This document shows positions 19,655 through 27,037 of a stretch of 30,833 bases of DNA, in pieces. This stretch comes from Candidatus Moranbacteria bacterium RIFCSPLOWO2_12_FULL_48_12. GTDB lineage: Bacteria > Patescibacteriota > Minisyncoccia > Moranbacterales > UBA1568. Each line of letters opens with the position of its first letter. Positions within the stretch are counted from its first letter, which is position 1. The stretch covers positions 40,810 through 71,642 of the forward strand of contig MFSB01000008.1 of NCBI GenBank assembly GCA_001784735.1, written 5' to 3'. The position numbers were made by a program, and so were the translations under genes. A model generated the notes under the pieces. It did no database searches, had not been told where the DNA came from, and saw nothing but the letters and a program-made list of their open reading frames with translations.

Positions 19655-20878
19655 TTAGTTCAGCGAGTTCCGGAAGAGTTCCTGGATGCGATCATAATTG
19701 TCGCCCGAGGGAAGAAGAATAGAACCGGCGTCCGGGTATCTGTCTCGATCAGGAAAATAGAGAAGCCCCCCGTCTGAAGTATCAAGCACCTTCTGATTGA
19801 TATTGCCCGCATCTCCGGCTTTCTGGTACAGATCGAACAGGCGTTTCATCTCCCAGGCTTCCATGTTCGTAATGGCATTATCGCCCAGGCTGTCCAGCAT
19901 GGCGCTGACTTTGGAAAAATCGGCCAGTGTTCCGAGACTCAAAGCTTTTTCTTTGATCAGCTTGATAATTTCCTGTTGGCGCTGTGCGCGGGAAAAATCA
20001 CTGGAAGTCTCTCTGGCACGGGCAAAGCAGAGAGCCTTGTCGCCATCGAGGAGATTGTCTCCTTGCGGCAGCTTAAAATCGCCGCCGCACTCAAGCTCGG
20101 CAATAACCTCCGCTGTCATCTTTTCGAAACAAAGCGGGTAGCGTTTCGGATTGGCGTAATAGGTTCCATTTTTTCGCTGAATTCTTTTTTCTTCATATTC
20201 TCCTGAAAACACCGTGTATTTCAAGCCGTCACAGCGCTTTTTCAAGCCGCGGAATTGCAAGCCTTCTTCAAATGGCTGGTCGAGATGGACCGTCACGCCA
20301 CCGATGGCGTTTACGAGATCCTTGAAACCCTGGAAATTAATGGCTATCGCGTACGGGATATTCAGTCCGGATACTTCTCCGACGATCTTCTGCATGTCTT
20401 CCATTCCCCCTCTGCCATGAGCGCGCTCCTCGCCGAGAGCATAGACGGCATTGATTTTCTGCTGTTCATCGCGGCCAGGCACTTTCACGTAGAAATCGCG
20501 AGGAATCGAAATAAGCGACGCACGCGTCGTATCCTGATCATTTTGTTTCGGATGGATGGAAAGTACCATGATGGTATCCGCCAGCAATCCTCCCCCGACG
20601 ATATTTTCTCCGCGCATACCGAGAAGAAGAATATTGACGCGCCCGGCATTCTCTCCGGAAAGTTTTTTCTCTACGCCCGGAATAGAATTCATCAGGCTGC
20701 CAAAAATATTCGCGTTGCCTTGGGAAATTTTGTTCAAGATGGCGCCGGTCTTCCAAGCAAACACTCCTCCGGCCAATGCCAAAAAGGCGATCACCAATAG
20801 AGTAATACGTAGCCAGCGTCTTTTCTTCGGCAGAGTATTGTCTTCGAATATACGGGGTGTTTCCGATGCCATATTCAT
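19655..20878 (-). CDS. LytR-CpsA-Psr (LCP) family glycopolymer transferase
   Basis: 407 residues. A short cytoplasmic start and one membrane helix (WLRITLLVIAFLALAGGVFAW, about 22-42) precede the extracellular LCP domain. Conserved parts: RVNILLLGMRG, ADTIMVLSI, ISIPRDFYVKVPG, INAVYALG, INFQGFKDLVNAIGGVTVHL, DGDKALCFARARE with DFSRAQRQQEII (catalytic Arg/Asp positions). LCP enzymes move lipid-linked polymers onto peptidoglycan or other acceptors. A ~55-residue insert with several Cys (KKRCDGLKYTVFSGEYEEKR ... AELECGG) lies before 'LDGDKAL'. It begins 5 nt after the GT4 stop, without an SD; ATG 20872 is an alternative start. Confidence 0.92.
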   Translation of the reverse strand: MNMASETPRIFEDNTLPKKRRWLRITLLVIAFLALAGGVFAWKTGAILNKISQGNANIFGSLMNSIPGVEKKLSGENAGRVNILLLGMRGENIVGGGLLADTIMVLSIHPKQNDQDTTRASLISIPRDFYVKVPGRDEQQKINAVYALGEERAHGRGGMEDMQKIVGEVSGLNIPYAIAINFQGFKDLVNAIGGVTVHLDQPFEEGLQFRGLKKRCDGLKYTVFSGEYEEKRIQRKNGTYYANPKRYPLCFEKMTAEVIAELECGGDFKLPQGDNLLDGDKALCFARARETSSDFSRAQRQQEIIKLIKEKALSLGTLADFSKVSAMLDSLGDNAITNMEAWEMKRLFDLYQKAGDAGNINQKVLDTSDGGLLYFPDRDRYPDAGSILLPSGDNYDRIQELFRNSLN

Positions 20879-20883
20879 TTTTA

Positions 20884-22044
20884 TTATGAAAGTTTATTAT
20901 ATTCGTCAAGCAAGAGACGGGCGCTTTTTTGCCACGAAAACAAACGCACGCGTTCCTCACCGTGTCTGATCAAAGCCGTTCTTTGTTCCTGATTAGTACA
21001 AAGAGTATACAATATTTCTTCGCAGTTGGCAATGCTCTCTGGGTCAAAGTACAGCGCTGCCTTGCCGCCGACTTCTTTGAGACTTTGGATATCAGAGGCG
21101 GCCACCGGTACGTCTTGGCAGAGCGCTTCCAAAAGCGGGATCCCAAAACCCTCATAGAGCGACGGAAAAGCGAAAACCCGAGCCAGACTGATGACCGCCG
21201 GCAGATCTGATTCCTCGATGTATCCGGGAAAAACGACGCTTTCCCCGAGATTTTGCTTTGCGACGACTCTGTCGATCCCTTTGTCAGTATGGTGGGCAGA
21301 GCGATTGCCGACTAGCACGAGTTTTATTTCTGGCAGACGTTTCCGCAAAGCAGCGAAGGCATCGATGAGGAACGGGATATTCTTGCGCGGCTGGAGCGTG
21401 CCGACGGCGATAATGAAATGTTCCGGAAGATGGTATTTTTCCCTCACAGCCCGCTCCTTTTTTGCATCTCCCCTGGTATTTTTAAGAAAGTTTTCTCCTG
21501 CTGCGTTGGCAATGACCGTTATTTTATCGGGTGATACAGCATAATATTTTACAATTTCTTCTTTGGTAAACCGTGAAACGGCAATGATGCGAATGGCTTT
21601 TTTCAGCGAACGCGGAATGAGAAGAGCCAAAAAGAAACGATCAATCCAGCTGATAAGTTCTGGGAAGGCTCGAAAAGAGACATCATGAATATGGGTGATT
21701 ATTTTTGTGCGCTGCGGCGAGCACAGGGGCAAAATATACTGAGTATGAAAAATATCTATCCTCTGTTGAAAAAGATATTTGGGCAAGGTCCAAAGATTCC
21801 AGAGGAAGCGATTAACAGTCGGCAAAGAAACAATGGCAACATTTTCTTGTCCCACACAATCAAGATAAGCATAGAGCGAGGCGATTTTTGCTGCTTCTCT
21901 CTCATCAGTGAGAAGATAATATTTATTTTTCTTATCAAGCTTGAGGATTTCTTTCGTCAAATGAAAAAAAACCGTTTCATCCCCGGTCCGTCGTTTGCCA
22001 AGCAAGCGGATATCGATAGCGATTGTCTTGTGAATATTATTCAT
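20884..22044 (-). CDS. Family 4 glycosyltransferase
   Basis: 386 residues, two Rossmann-like halves (GT-B). IDIRLLGKRRTGDETVFFHL at the start, HDVSFRAFPE, IIAVSRFTKEEIVKYY, VGTLQPRKNIPFLIDAF, and the donor-binding LARVFAFPSLYEGFGIPLLEAL (E-x7-E) are standard GT4 marks, close to mannosyl/rhamnosyl transferases. The longer frame to 22296 overlaps the Wzy gene; ATG 22044 is chosen because it overlaps the Wzy stop by 8 nt and starts the conserved sequence (MNNIHKTIAIDIRLLG). It is translationally coupled to both neighbours. Confidence 0.9.
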   Translation of the reverse strand: MNNIHKTIAIDIRLLGKRRTGDETVFFHLTKEILKLDKKNKYYLLTDEREAAKIASLYAYLDCVGQENVAIVSLPTVNRFLWNLWTLPKYLFQQRIDIFHTQYILPLCSPQRTKIITHIHDVSFRAFPELISWIDRFFLALLIPRSLKKAIRIIAVSRFTKEEIVKYYAVSPDKITVIANAAGENFLKNTRGDAKKERAVREKYHLPEHFIIAVGTLQPRKNIPFLIDAFAALRKRLPEIKLVLVGNRSAHHTDKGIDRVVAKQNLGESVVFPGYIEESDLPAVISLARVFAFPSLYEGFGIPLLEALCQDVPVAASDIQSLKEVGGKAALYFDPESIANCEEILYTLCTNQEQRTALIRHGEERVRLFSWQKSARLLLDEYNKLS

Positions 22045-23662
22045 GAGCAGTTTCTGAGACAGGCATGACAAGAAAGGCGAGGAAAACGAAGAACCAGGCG
22101 AGAAATAGTCCGGAATTGAAAAGATTGAAGACGGTGATGGAGATGAACATTGATCCGAGGACGAGAGCCAGAGGGGAGTTTCCTTGACAGGCCATGAAGA
22201 GCCATCGGAGACCGAGCCCGAACCAGAAAAAGATAAAAGCCAGAAATCCGACGATGCCCGCCCCGAGCCAAACCTCCAAGAAGATGTTGCTCGCATTGAA
22301 TCCCGCGCCCCCGCCTAGACTCGGCGAGGCTGGCCGTTCATCTGCGCCGAGATATTGCGATACCACTCCGAACCCGATACCCGTAAGCCAATGTTCTTTG
22401 ATAAGCAGGGTTATTTTTGTGTAAATACTCTGACGAATCTCAACATTTGGGTCATTACGCAATACTTCTGCCACATACCGTCCGGCAGTGCGTTCGGCCG
22501 CAATATCCTCCAAATTGATATGACTACAGCCGAAACTCGCTAACTCTCCTATGGAGCCGATTTTTTTCGGGAGAACGATTTCCTTCTCACAGGCGATGGT
22601 GATTTTCTGTTCGCCCGAAGCGATGCTCTTACTACGATCAAGGAGATCGAACGGACTCAAGCCAAAAACAAAGACCGCTAAAAGCGCCAGGAAAAATGGG
22701 ATGGCAATGAAAAACATGACAGAGAAGGCTCTTTTGAGAACCTGCCTGTTCTGCCAGCGAAGCGCATCAAAGACGCCTCGTTGCCAGCCAAAAAGAACAA
22801 GCGCTATCAGTATGCCGGACAGCGCCGAAAGCCACGCGCTCCGGCTGACTGTAATAATAAGCGCGATGAAACCAAAAAAAAGCAGCATCGATGCTATGAG
22901 CCGGGTCTGTTTGATTGAGGCATATTTCGAGACGAGCGATGGGGAAACAATAAGCGCGATAAGCGCTGTAATCATCATCGCGAGGTATCCACCCAGCCAA
23001 TCAGCTTCGGAAAAAGTGGCGTTGGGTCGCCCCGCCATTACTTCGAAGCTTTCTCTCCCGCTCATGAAAAAAAGGTTTTGCCACATGGCATAAAGAGTAA
23101 TGACCAAGAAAGAAGAGAGGAGAAACGGCAGGAGCATCCGTACATCATCAATCGAACGCACAAATATCCGCGTGACAAAATAAAGAAGGATAAAAGAAAA
23201 AAGAATGATGCTTAATTTTATGGCAATAGTTTTATGATCGCTCATGAACGCCGAAAGGAATGTGCTTATGCTGAAAATAACAACGCTCATATCCCAGAAA
23301 TTCGGAACCAATTTATCTAATGGAAAGCGTTTGAGTGCGAGACGGACCAGCAGGGCCAACGCGACTAAAACGAGCAGCCACTGATACGGCCGAATTGCGA
23401 TGCCGAAACTCTCTGGGGCGATACTGATGATCTCATAGGGAAGCATGCCGATAAGGAACAGAAAGGCCCACCCCGGACGATAGAGTGCGAATAGAAAGCC
23501 GACACAAGAAAAGAAAATGAAATTGACAGAATCAAGCGGCAGGACGCCGTTATGAGAAAGAGCGATAAGAACGATACCGGCAAATATGTTGAATAACACA
23601 AGCATCAGCTTGTTCATATTCCATCCGAAAGGTAGAGAGAGGGTGGGAAGCATATTTTTCAT
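22037..23662 (-). CDS. O-antigen ligase / Wzy polymerase-like membrane protein
   Basis: 541 residues with about 12 predicted membrane helices. SRSAWLSALSGILIALVLFGW and the large periplasmic loop (about 345-440, ending EHWLTGIGFGVVSQYLG ... NASNIFLEVWLGAGIVG) fit the Wzy_C (O-antigen ligase) family, which polymerises or transfers undecaprenyl-linked glycans. In the loop, DERPASPSLGGGAGF is partly encoded by 22311-22336, which shares TCGGCGAGGC-N-GGC with the 26-base repeat of the tagA-like gene and priA, so this too may be an insert. ATGA: the start overlaps the stop of the preceding GT4. No SD. Confidence 0.85.
   Translation of the reverse strand: MKNMLPTLSLPFGWNMNKLMLVLFNIFAGIVLIALSHNGVLPLDSVNFIFFSCVGFLFALYRPGWAFLFLIGMLPYEIISIAPESFGIAIRPYQWLLVLVALALLVRLALKRFPLDKLVPNFWDMSVVIFSISTFLSAFMSDHKTIAIKLSIILFSFILLYFVTRIFVRSIDDVRMLLPFLLSSFLVITLYAMWQNLFFMSGRESFEVMAGRPNATFSEADWLGGYLAMMITALIALIVSPSLVSKYASIKQTRLIASMLLFFGFIALIITVSRSAWLSALSGILIALVLFGWQRGVFDALRWQNRQVLKRAFSVMFFIAIPFFLALLAVFVFGLSPFDLLDRSKSIASGEQKITIACEKEIVLPKKIGSIGELASFGCSHINLEDIAAERTAGRYVAEVLRNDPNVEIRQSIYTKITLLIKEHWLTGIGFGVVSQYLGADERPASPSLGGGAGFNASNIFLEVWLGAGIVGFLAFIFFWFGLGLRWLFMACQGNSPLALVLGSMFISITVFNLFNSGLFLAWFFVFLAFLVMPVSETAHE
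22311..22336. repeat. Possible diverged copy of the priA/TagA repeat inside the Wzy gene
   Basis: CGCCT at the left and TCGGCGAGGC-T-GGC at the right match the 26-base repeat, with about five bases missing or changed in between. It lies at the Wzy loop position where family members differ most. This is the weakest of the repeat assignments. Confidence 0.4.
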
Positions 23663-24936
23663 TCTGGAAACGAAACCCTGAACACTGTTTTGATAAATTT
23701 CTCCCAGCTGAATTGTAGCGCCTGCGCCTGACTTTTGGAAATGAGCGCTTGGCGCAGTACCTCATCGGAGAGCAGGCGTGCCATACCCGAAGCGATCGAA
23801 TCGATATTTTCCGCATCGACATAGAGCGCCGCCGCCCCTCCCGCTTCTCGAGGCGAAGAGTTGTCACCAGCCAGTACCGGCACGCCCATACAGAGCGCTT
23901 CGAGGATCGGCAGGCCGAAGCCTTCGTAGAGAGATGGATAGACGAAGAATAGCGCTCCTTGATACAGCGCCGGCAAATCCTCGTCCGGTACAAAACCCAA
24001 AAGCTTCACTTTTCCTTCCAGCTGTAACCTTTGTATCAGCCCCGTGACGTCCGTCGCCAGTTTATTCGTCGTATCGAAAATCTTTCCGGAAATTACTAAC
24101 GGAGGGACATCTCTTCCTCCTCCCCTTTCTAAGGGGAGGATTGAGGAGGGGTTTAGGATTTCTTTAGACCCCTCACCCTCGCAGACTCGGGAGCTCCCCT
24201 TGGAAAGGAGAGCAGGAGTAGATACAAGCTTCGCGTACGCCCGCAAAAGCCTTTCTGCATTTTTGCGTATTTCCAATCCCCCGCCATGATATATATAACT
24301 CACGGGCAAGTCGTATTTTTTCAAAATAGCCGTAACTGCTTCCGGAGGGATTGTCTGACGAAACCGCGGCGCCACATCAGGATACGCCACTGTAACTCTC
24401 TGATCCGGAATGCCGATTGAAGCCAAATCATGCTTGGTTGATTCCGATATGGCAATGATAGCATCCGCCCGCCGGATAGCCTTCTTGACCGCCTGCCAAT
24501 GGAAACGCTGTGAAAACTTCGTTACATATTCTGGAAAAAACTCAGGTATGATGTCATGTACCACCATCACATGCCTTGGTAGCTTGTAGCTTCCAAAAGA
24601 AGTAGCGGACTGGTAGAGGCTCAAGAAAACATCGCACTTGTCTTTCTCAGCTTTATAAGCAAGCACCCGTTCCCAAAGATACTTTCGGAACAGATCATCG
24701 CGTTTCCACCAGCGCGGGAGAAAGTATCGAGCCTTAAAATTTGATGGCAACTGGATATCGATAGGTTCTTCAGAGTAAAGAACATATTCCGCATCTCGTA
24801 TCATGTGTTTTGCATTTCCCTGATACGTGATACCTGATACAGAATACTCTGTCAACTTTCTGAGAAAGTTGACAGTCACTTGCCCGATCCCCGTGCCGGG
24901 CTTGCGCAAGAATGAAGCATTGATGCCGATACGCAT
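23659..24936 (-). CDS. Family 4 glycosyltransferase carrying two repeat-encoded inserts
   Basis: 425 residues, longer than its ~370-residue relatives. GT4 marks: INASFLRKPGTGIGQVTVNFL, VVHDIIPEFFPEYV, IIAISESTKHDL, YHGGGLEIRKNAERLLRAYAKL, VYPSLYEGFGLPILEAL and EAGGAAALYVD. Two extra segments are visible. TEYSVSGITYQGNAKHMIRD (about 29-48) is encoded by CTGATAC-type heptamers next to a GTCAACTTTC hairpin. About 240-277 (including ILNPSSILPLERGGGRDV) is encoded by the 24112-24217 copy of the CCTCCCC repeat. Both are in frame and sit in loops, between helices or before 'PPLVISGKIFD'. It is first in the minus-strand glycan operon; an extended -10 lies 6 nt before its ATG. Confidence 0.9.
   Translation of the reverse strand: MRIGINASFLRKPGTGIGQVTVNFLRKLTEYSVSGITYQGNAKHMIRDAEYVLYSEEPIDIQLPSNFKARYFLPRWWKRDDLFRKYLWERVLAYKAEKDKCDVFLSLYQSATSFGSYKLPRHVMVVHDIIPEFFPEYVTKFSQRFHWQAVKKAIRRADAIIAISESTKHDLASIGIPDQRVTVAYPDVAPRFRQTIPPEAVTAILKKYDLPVSYIYHGGGLEIRKNAERLLRAYAKLVSTPALLSKGSSRVCEGEGSKEILNPSSILPLERGGGRDVPPLVISGKIFDTTNKLATDVTGLIQRLQLEGKVKLLGFVPDEDLPALYQGALFFVYPSLYEGFGLPILEALCMGVPVLAGDNSSPREAGGAAALYVDAENIDSIASGMARLLSDEVLRQALISKSQAQALQFSWEKFIKTVFRVSFPE
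24112..24217. repeat. Palindromic repeat family 'CCTCCCC', copy inside the GT4 gene
   Basis: 24114-24154 is identical over 41 bases to 16858-16898, and 24198-24210 to 16930-16942. The middle parts differ. It encodes about 36 residues in an open frame on the minus strand. Confidence 0.9.
24798..24873. repeat. Heptamer array and hairpin inside the GT4 gene
   Basis: CTGATAC, GTGATAC, CTGATAC, AGAATAC (24820-24847) with an inverse GTATCAT at 24798-24804. Next to it GTCAACTTTC (24851-24860) and GAAAGTTGAC (24864-24873) make a perfect 10-bp hairpin. Confidence 0.75.
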
Positions 24937-24942
24937 ACCCCC

Positions 24943-24951
24943 ATTGTACCA
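24943..24951 (-). promoter_or_regulatory. Extended -10 box (TGGTACAAT) six bases before the GT4 start
   Basis: Same spacing to the ATG (6 nt) as in front of priA. It would produce a leaderless mRNA for the minus-strand glycan operon. Confidence 0.6.
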
Positions 24952-25004
24952 GAAATCCTTTTCTTCGCCGAGGGTATGTGAAAAGAGAAAAATACTATTT
25001 TACC

Positions 25005-25033
25005 TTGCCAGAGAGGGAAATGTTCCGTACAAT
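25005..25033 (+). promoter_or_regulatory. Sigma70-type promoter of the UDP-sugar dehydrogenase operon
   Basis: TTGCCA (25005-25010), 17-nt spacer, TACAAT (25028-25033), 5/6 in both boxes. Divergent from the GT4 promoter; the leader is about 20 nt. Confidence 0.78.
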
Positions 25034-25060
25034 AGAACTAGTTTACCTCTCACATCTCAT

Positions 25061-26347
25061 ATGATTCGAAAGAAGGCTAAAATAGTCGCCGTGGTGGGCT
25101 TGGGGTACGTGGGATTGCCGCTGGCAGTGCGAGCGAAAGAACGCGGTTACCGGGTGATCGGCTTCGATACGGACAAGAAAAAAATCGCCCTTCTGAAACA
25201 AGGCAAAAGCTCTATCAAGGACGCGTTCCTGGAAAAGCACTTTCCCAAGCATCGTTTTGATGCCACGAGCGATCCCAAAAAACTCAAGTCAGCAGATATT
25301 TTCCTTATCTGCGTTCCCACCCCGGTGGACAAAATGTATTACCCGGATTTGACTCCGGTCATTGCGGCGTCCACGCAGATCGCCGCTTCTGCCAAAAAAG
25401 GCGCTCTGGTTGTTCTGGAGTCGACCGTCAACCCGGGCGTGAGCGAGGAAATCATCAAGCCGATTTTCGAAAAAGCTGGCTTTACCGTAGGCATTGACAT
25501 CTATCTCGCCCATTGTCCGGAACGCATCAATCCCGGGGATCCCAAGTGGAACGTTACCAACATTCCGCGCGTGGTCGGATCGTTTGATGAGACTGGCCTT
25601 TGCTTGGCCTATAATTTCTATACCTCGATTGTCGATAGCGAAATTCGGAAAATGAAATCCATTCGCGAAGCCGAAGCGGTGAAAATCGTGGAAAATTCTT
25701 TCCGTGATATTAATATCGCTTTCGTCAACGAGCTGGCGCGCTCTTTCGCCGTGCTGGATATCGATGTCAAAGACGTCATCTTGGGCGCGGCGACGAAGCC
25801 ATTCGCCTTTATGGCGCACTTCCCTTCCTGCGGCGTCGGCGGTCACTGCATTCCGGTCGACCCCTACTACCTCATAGAGCGCGCCAAACAGTCAGGCTTC
25901 GATCATCGGTTCCTGAAAATCGCCCGGGAAATCAACAACAGCATGCCGGCCTACGCCGTAGAGCTTTTGCAGGACGCCTTGAATACCGTCAAACTGCCGC
26001 TCAACGGGACAAGAGTCGGCGTCCTGGGTCTCGCCTACAAAGCCGATATCGATGATCTGCGCGAATCCCCCGCTTTCAAGGTGATCGAGCACTTGAAAAA
26101 ACATCACGCGAAAATTGAAACGTTCGATCCGTACGTCAAAGACCGCTCAACGGTGAAATCGCTCGAAGCGCTTCTCAAAAAATCCCAAGCGCTCGTGCTC
26201 GTGACCGATCACAAAGAATTCAAAAAATCCCTCACTCCCGCTCAGCTCAAGAAATATGGCATCCGAGTCATCGTTGATGGGAAGAATTGTTTGGATAAGC
26301 AGGCTTTTATTAAGGCAGGAATCATTTATTCCGGCATCGGCCGATAG
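25061..26347 (+). CDS. Nucleotide-sugar dehydrogenase (UDP-Glc/UDP-GlcNAc/UDP-ManNAc 6-dehydrogenase)
   Basis: 428 residues. A four-electron NAD-dependent oxidation of the sugar C6 would give a UDP-uronic acid for surface glycans. The NAD-binding VVGLGYVGLPLAV lies at about 10-22; ICVPTPVD, ESTVNPGVSEEI, HCPERINPGD and IPRVVG follow; the catalytic Cys is in GVGGHCIPVDPYYL (about 264); the C-terminal domain has GLAYKADIDDLRESPAFKVI. The HCPER and GGHCIPVDPYYL forms fit the WbpA/WecC (UDP-HexNAc) branch better than plain UDP-Glc dehydrogenase, but the substrate is not settled. ATG 25061 follows the promoter; the longer frame to 24827 overlaps the divergent gene. No SD. Confidence 0.92.
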   Translation: MIRKKAKIVAVVGLGYVGLPLAVRAKERGYRVIGFDTDKKKIALLKQGKSSIKDAFLEKHFPKHRFDATSDPKKLKSADIFLICVPTPVDKMYYPDLTPVIAASTQIAASAKKGALVVLESTVNPGVSEEIIKPIFEKAGFTVGIDIYLAHCPERINPGDPKWNVTNIPRVVGSFDETGLCLAYNFYTSIVDSEIRKMKSIREAEAVKIVENSFRDINIAFVNELARSFAVLDIDVKDVILGAATKPFAFMAHFPSCGVGGHCIPVDPYYLIERAKQSGFDHRFLKIAREINNSMPAYAVELLQDALNTVKLPLNGTRVGVLGLAYKADIDDLRESPAFKVIEHLKKHHAKIETFDPYVKDRSTVKSLEALLKKSQALVLVTDHKEFKKSLTPAQLKKYGIRVIVDGKNCLDKQAFIKAGIIYSGIGR

Positions 26348-26349
26348 AG

Positions 26350-26457
26350 AACTAACAACCAACAACTAACGACTAACAACAAATAACGAAAATCATAAGT
26401 TCCGGATTGAATAATTATCATTGTCGTAAGTTGTCAGTCATAAGTTGTAAGTTTTTA
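26350..26457. repeat. Heptamer inverted array between dehydrogenase and small membrane gene
   Basis: Left units AACTAAC, AACCAAC, AACTAAC, GACTAAC (26350-26377). Right units GTCGTAA, GTTGTCA, GTCATAA, GTTGTAA, GTTTTTA (26423-26457). It runs from 2 nt after the stop to 4 nt before the next ATG. Confidence 0.85.
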
Positions 26458-26461
26458 AAAT

Positions 26462-26719
26462 ATGTTCTCACTTCTCAAACTCATCATCTGGCTGGCGGGA
26501 GTTTTGGTTATCGCCTATTTTGCGCTTCCGTATTTCGGTTATGAAATGAATACTCACTACTGGAATGATCGCAAGGCGGTTTGTCAGGAGAAGCTCGACC
26601 AATGCCGCAAAGACCTCATCCAAGGCGGCATCCAAGGCGCCAAGGAAAAATGCGATTTTCAGTGCGTCGATCCCAAACTGCTCATCAATAAATCCAGCAC
26701 CTCCACCACAAAGGATTGA
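26462..26719 (+). CDS. Small single-pass membrane protein with four Cys
   Basis: 85 residues, no known family recognised. The N-terminal helix LLKLIIWLAGVLVIAYFALP spans the membrane. The exposed part has C-x6-C and C-x3-C (VCQEKLDQCRKDLI ... KCDFQCVDPK), enough for two disulfides or a metal site. The last residues (INKSSTSTTKD) and the stop codon are supplied by the palindromic repeat starting at 26687, so the native C-terminus may have been replaced. It lies in the plus-strand glycan operon; no SD. Confidence 0.65.
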   Translation: MFSLLKLIIWLAGVLVIAYFALPYFGYEMNTHYWNDRKAVCQEKLDQCRKDLIQGGIQGAKEKCDFQCVDPKLLINKSSTSTTKD

Positions 26720-26785
26720 CTCTGCGGCCAGCCTCGATGTCTGAGCGGGCAAGCCTGCGGAGTATTCTGGGAGGTGCTGGATAAA
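26687..26785. repeat. Palindromic repeat family 'ATCCAGCACCT', long copy (99 bp)
   Basis: ATCCAGCACCTCC (26692-26704) pairs with GGAGGTGCTGGAT (26770-26782). It has the same outer ends as the 50-bp copy at 6722-6771, with an extra ~45-bp GC-rich centre here that includes CCAGCCTCG and CGGGC blocks reminiscent of the priA/TagA repeat. Confidence 0.78.
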
Positions 26786-26805
26786 TCAGATAAAACACAA
26801 TAAAT

Positions 26806-27021
26806 ATGAAGCATCTCCTCACGCTTTCTTATCTGGCGAAAAACTTGGGCGTCGTCATCGGACTGGTGCTCGTGTGGCGCGGCGTCTGGCATATACTGGA
26901 CGGAATAGATATGTATGTTTTTGACGGCAACAAGATGATTACTGCTTTCGGCGGCATAGTTATCGGCCTTTTGATACTCTACCTTCCGGATAAAGACCTC
27001 AAAGAAATCCAAAAGCTTTAA
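26806..27021 (+). CDS. Small two-helix membrane protein
   Basis: 71 residues with two membrane segments (NLGVVIGLVLVWRGVWHIL and MITAFGGIVIGLLILYLP) and a short charged tail (DKDLKEIQKL). No motif ties it to a known family. It begins 20 nt after the long palindromic repeat and ends 16 nt before the GT2 gene, so it is probably part of the glycan operon, perhaps an accessory subunit of a membrane glycosyltransferase (inference from position). No SD. Confidence 0.65.
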   Translation: MKHLLTLSYLAKNLGVVIGLVLVWRGVWHILDGIDMYVFDGNKMITAFGGIVIGLLILYLPDKDLKEIQKL

Positions 27022-27037
27022 ATCGTAAAGCGAACCT

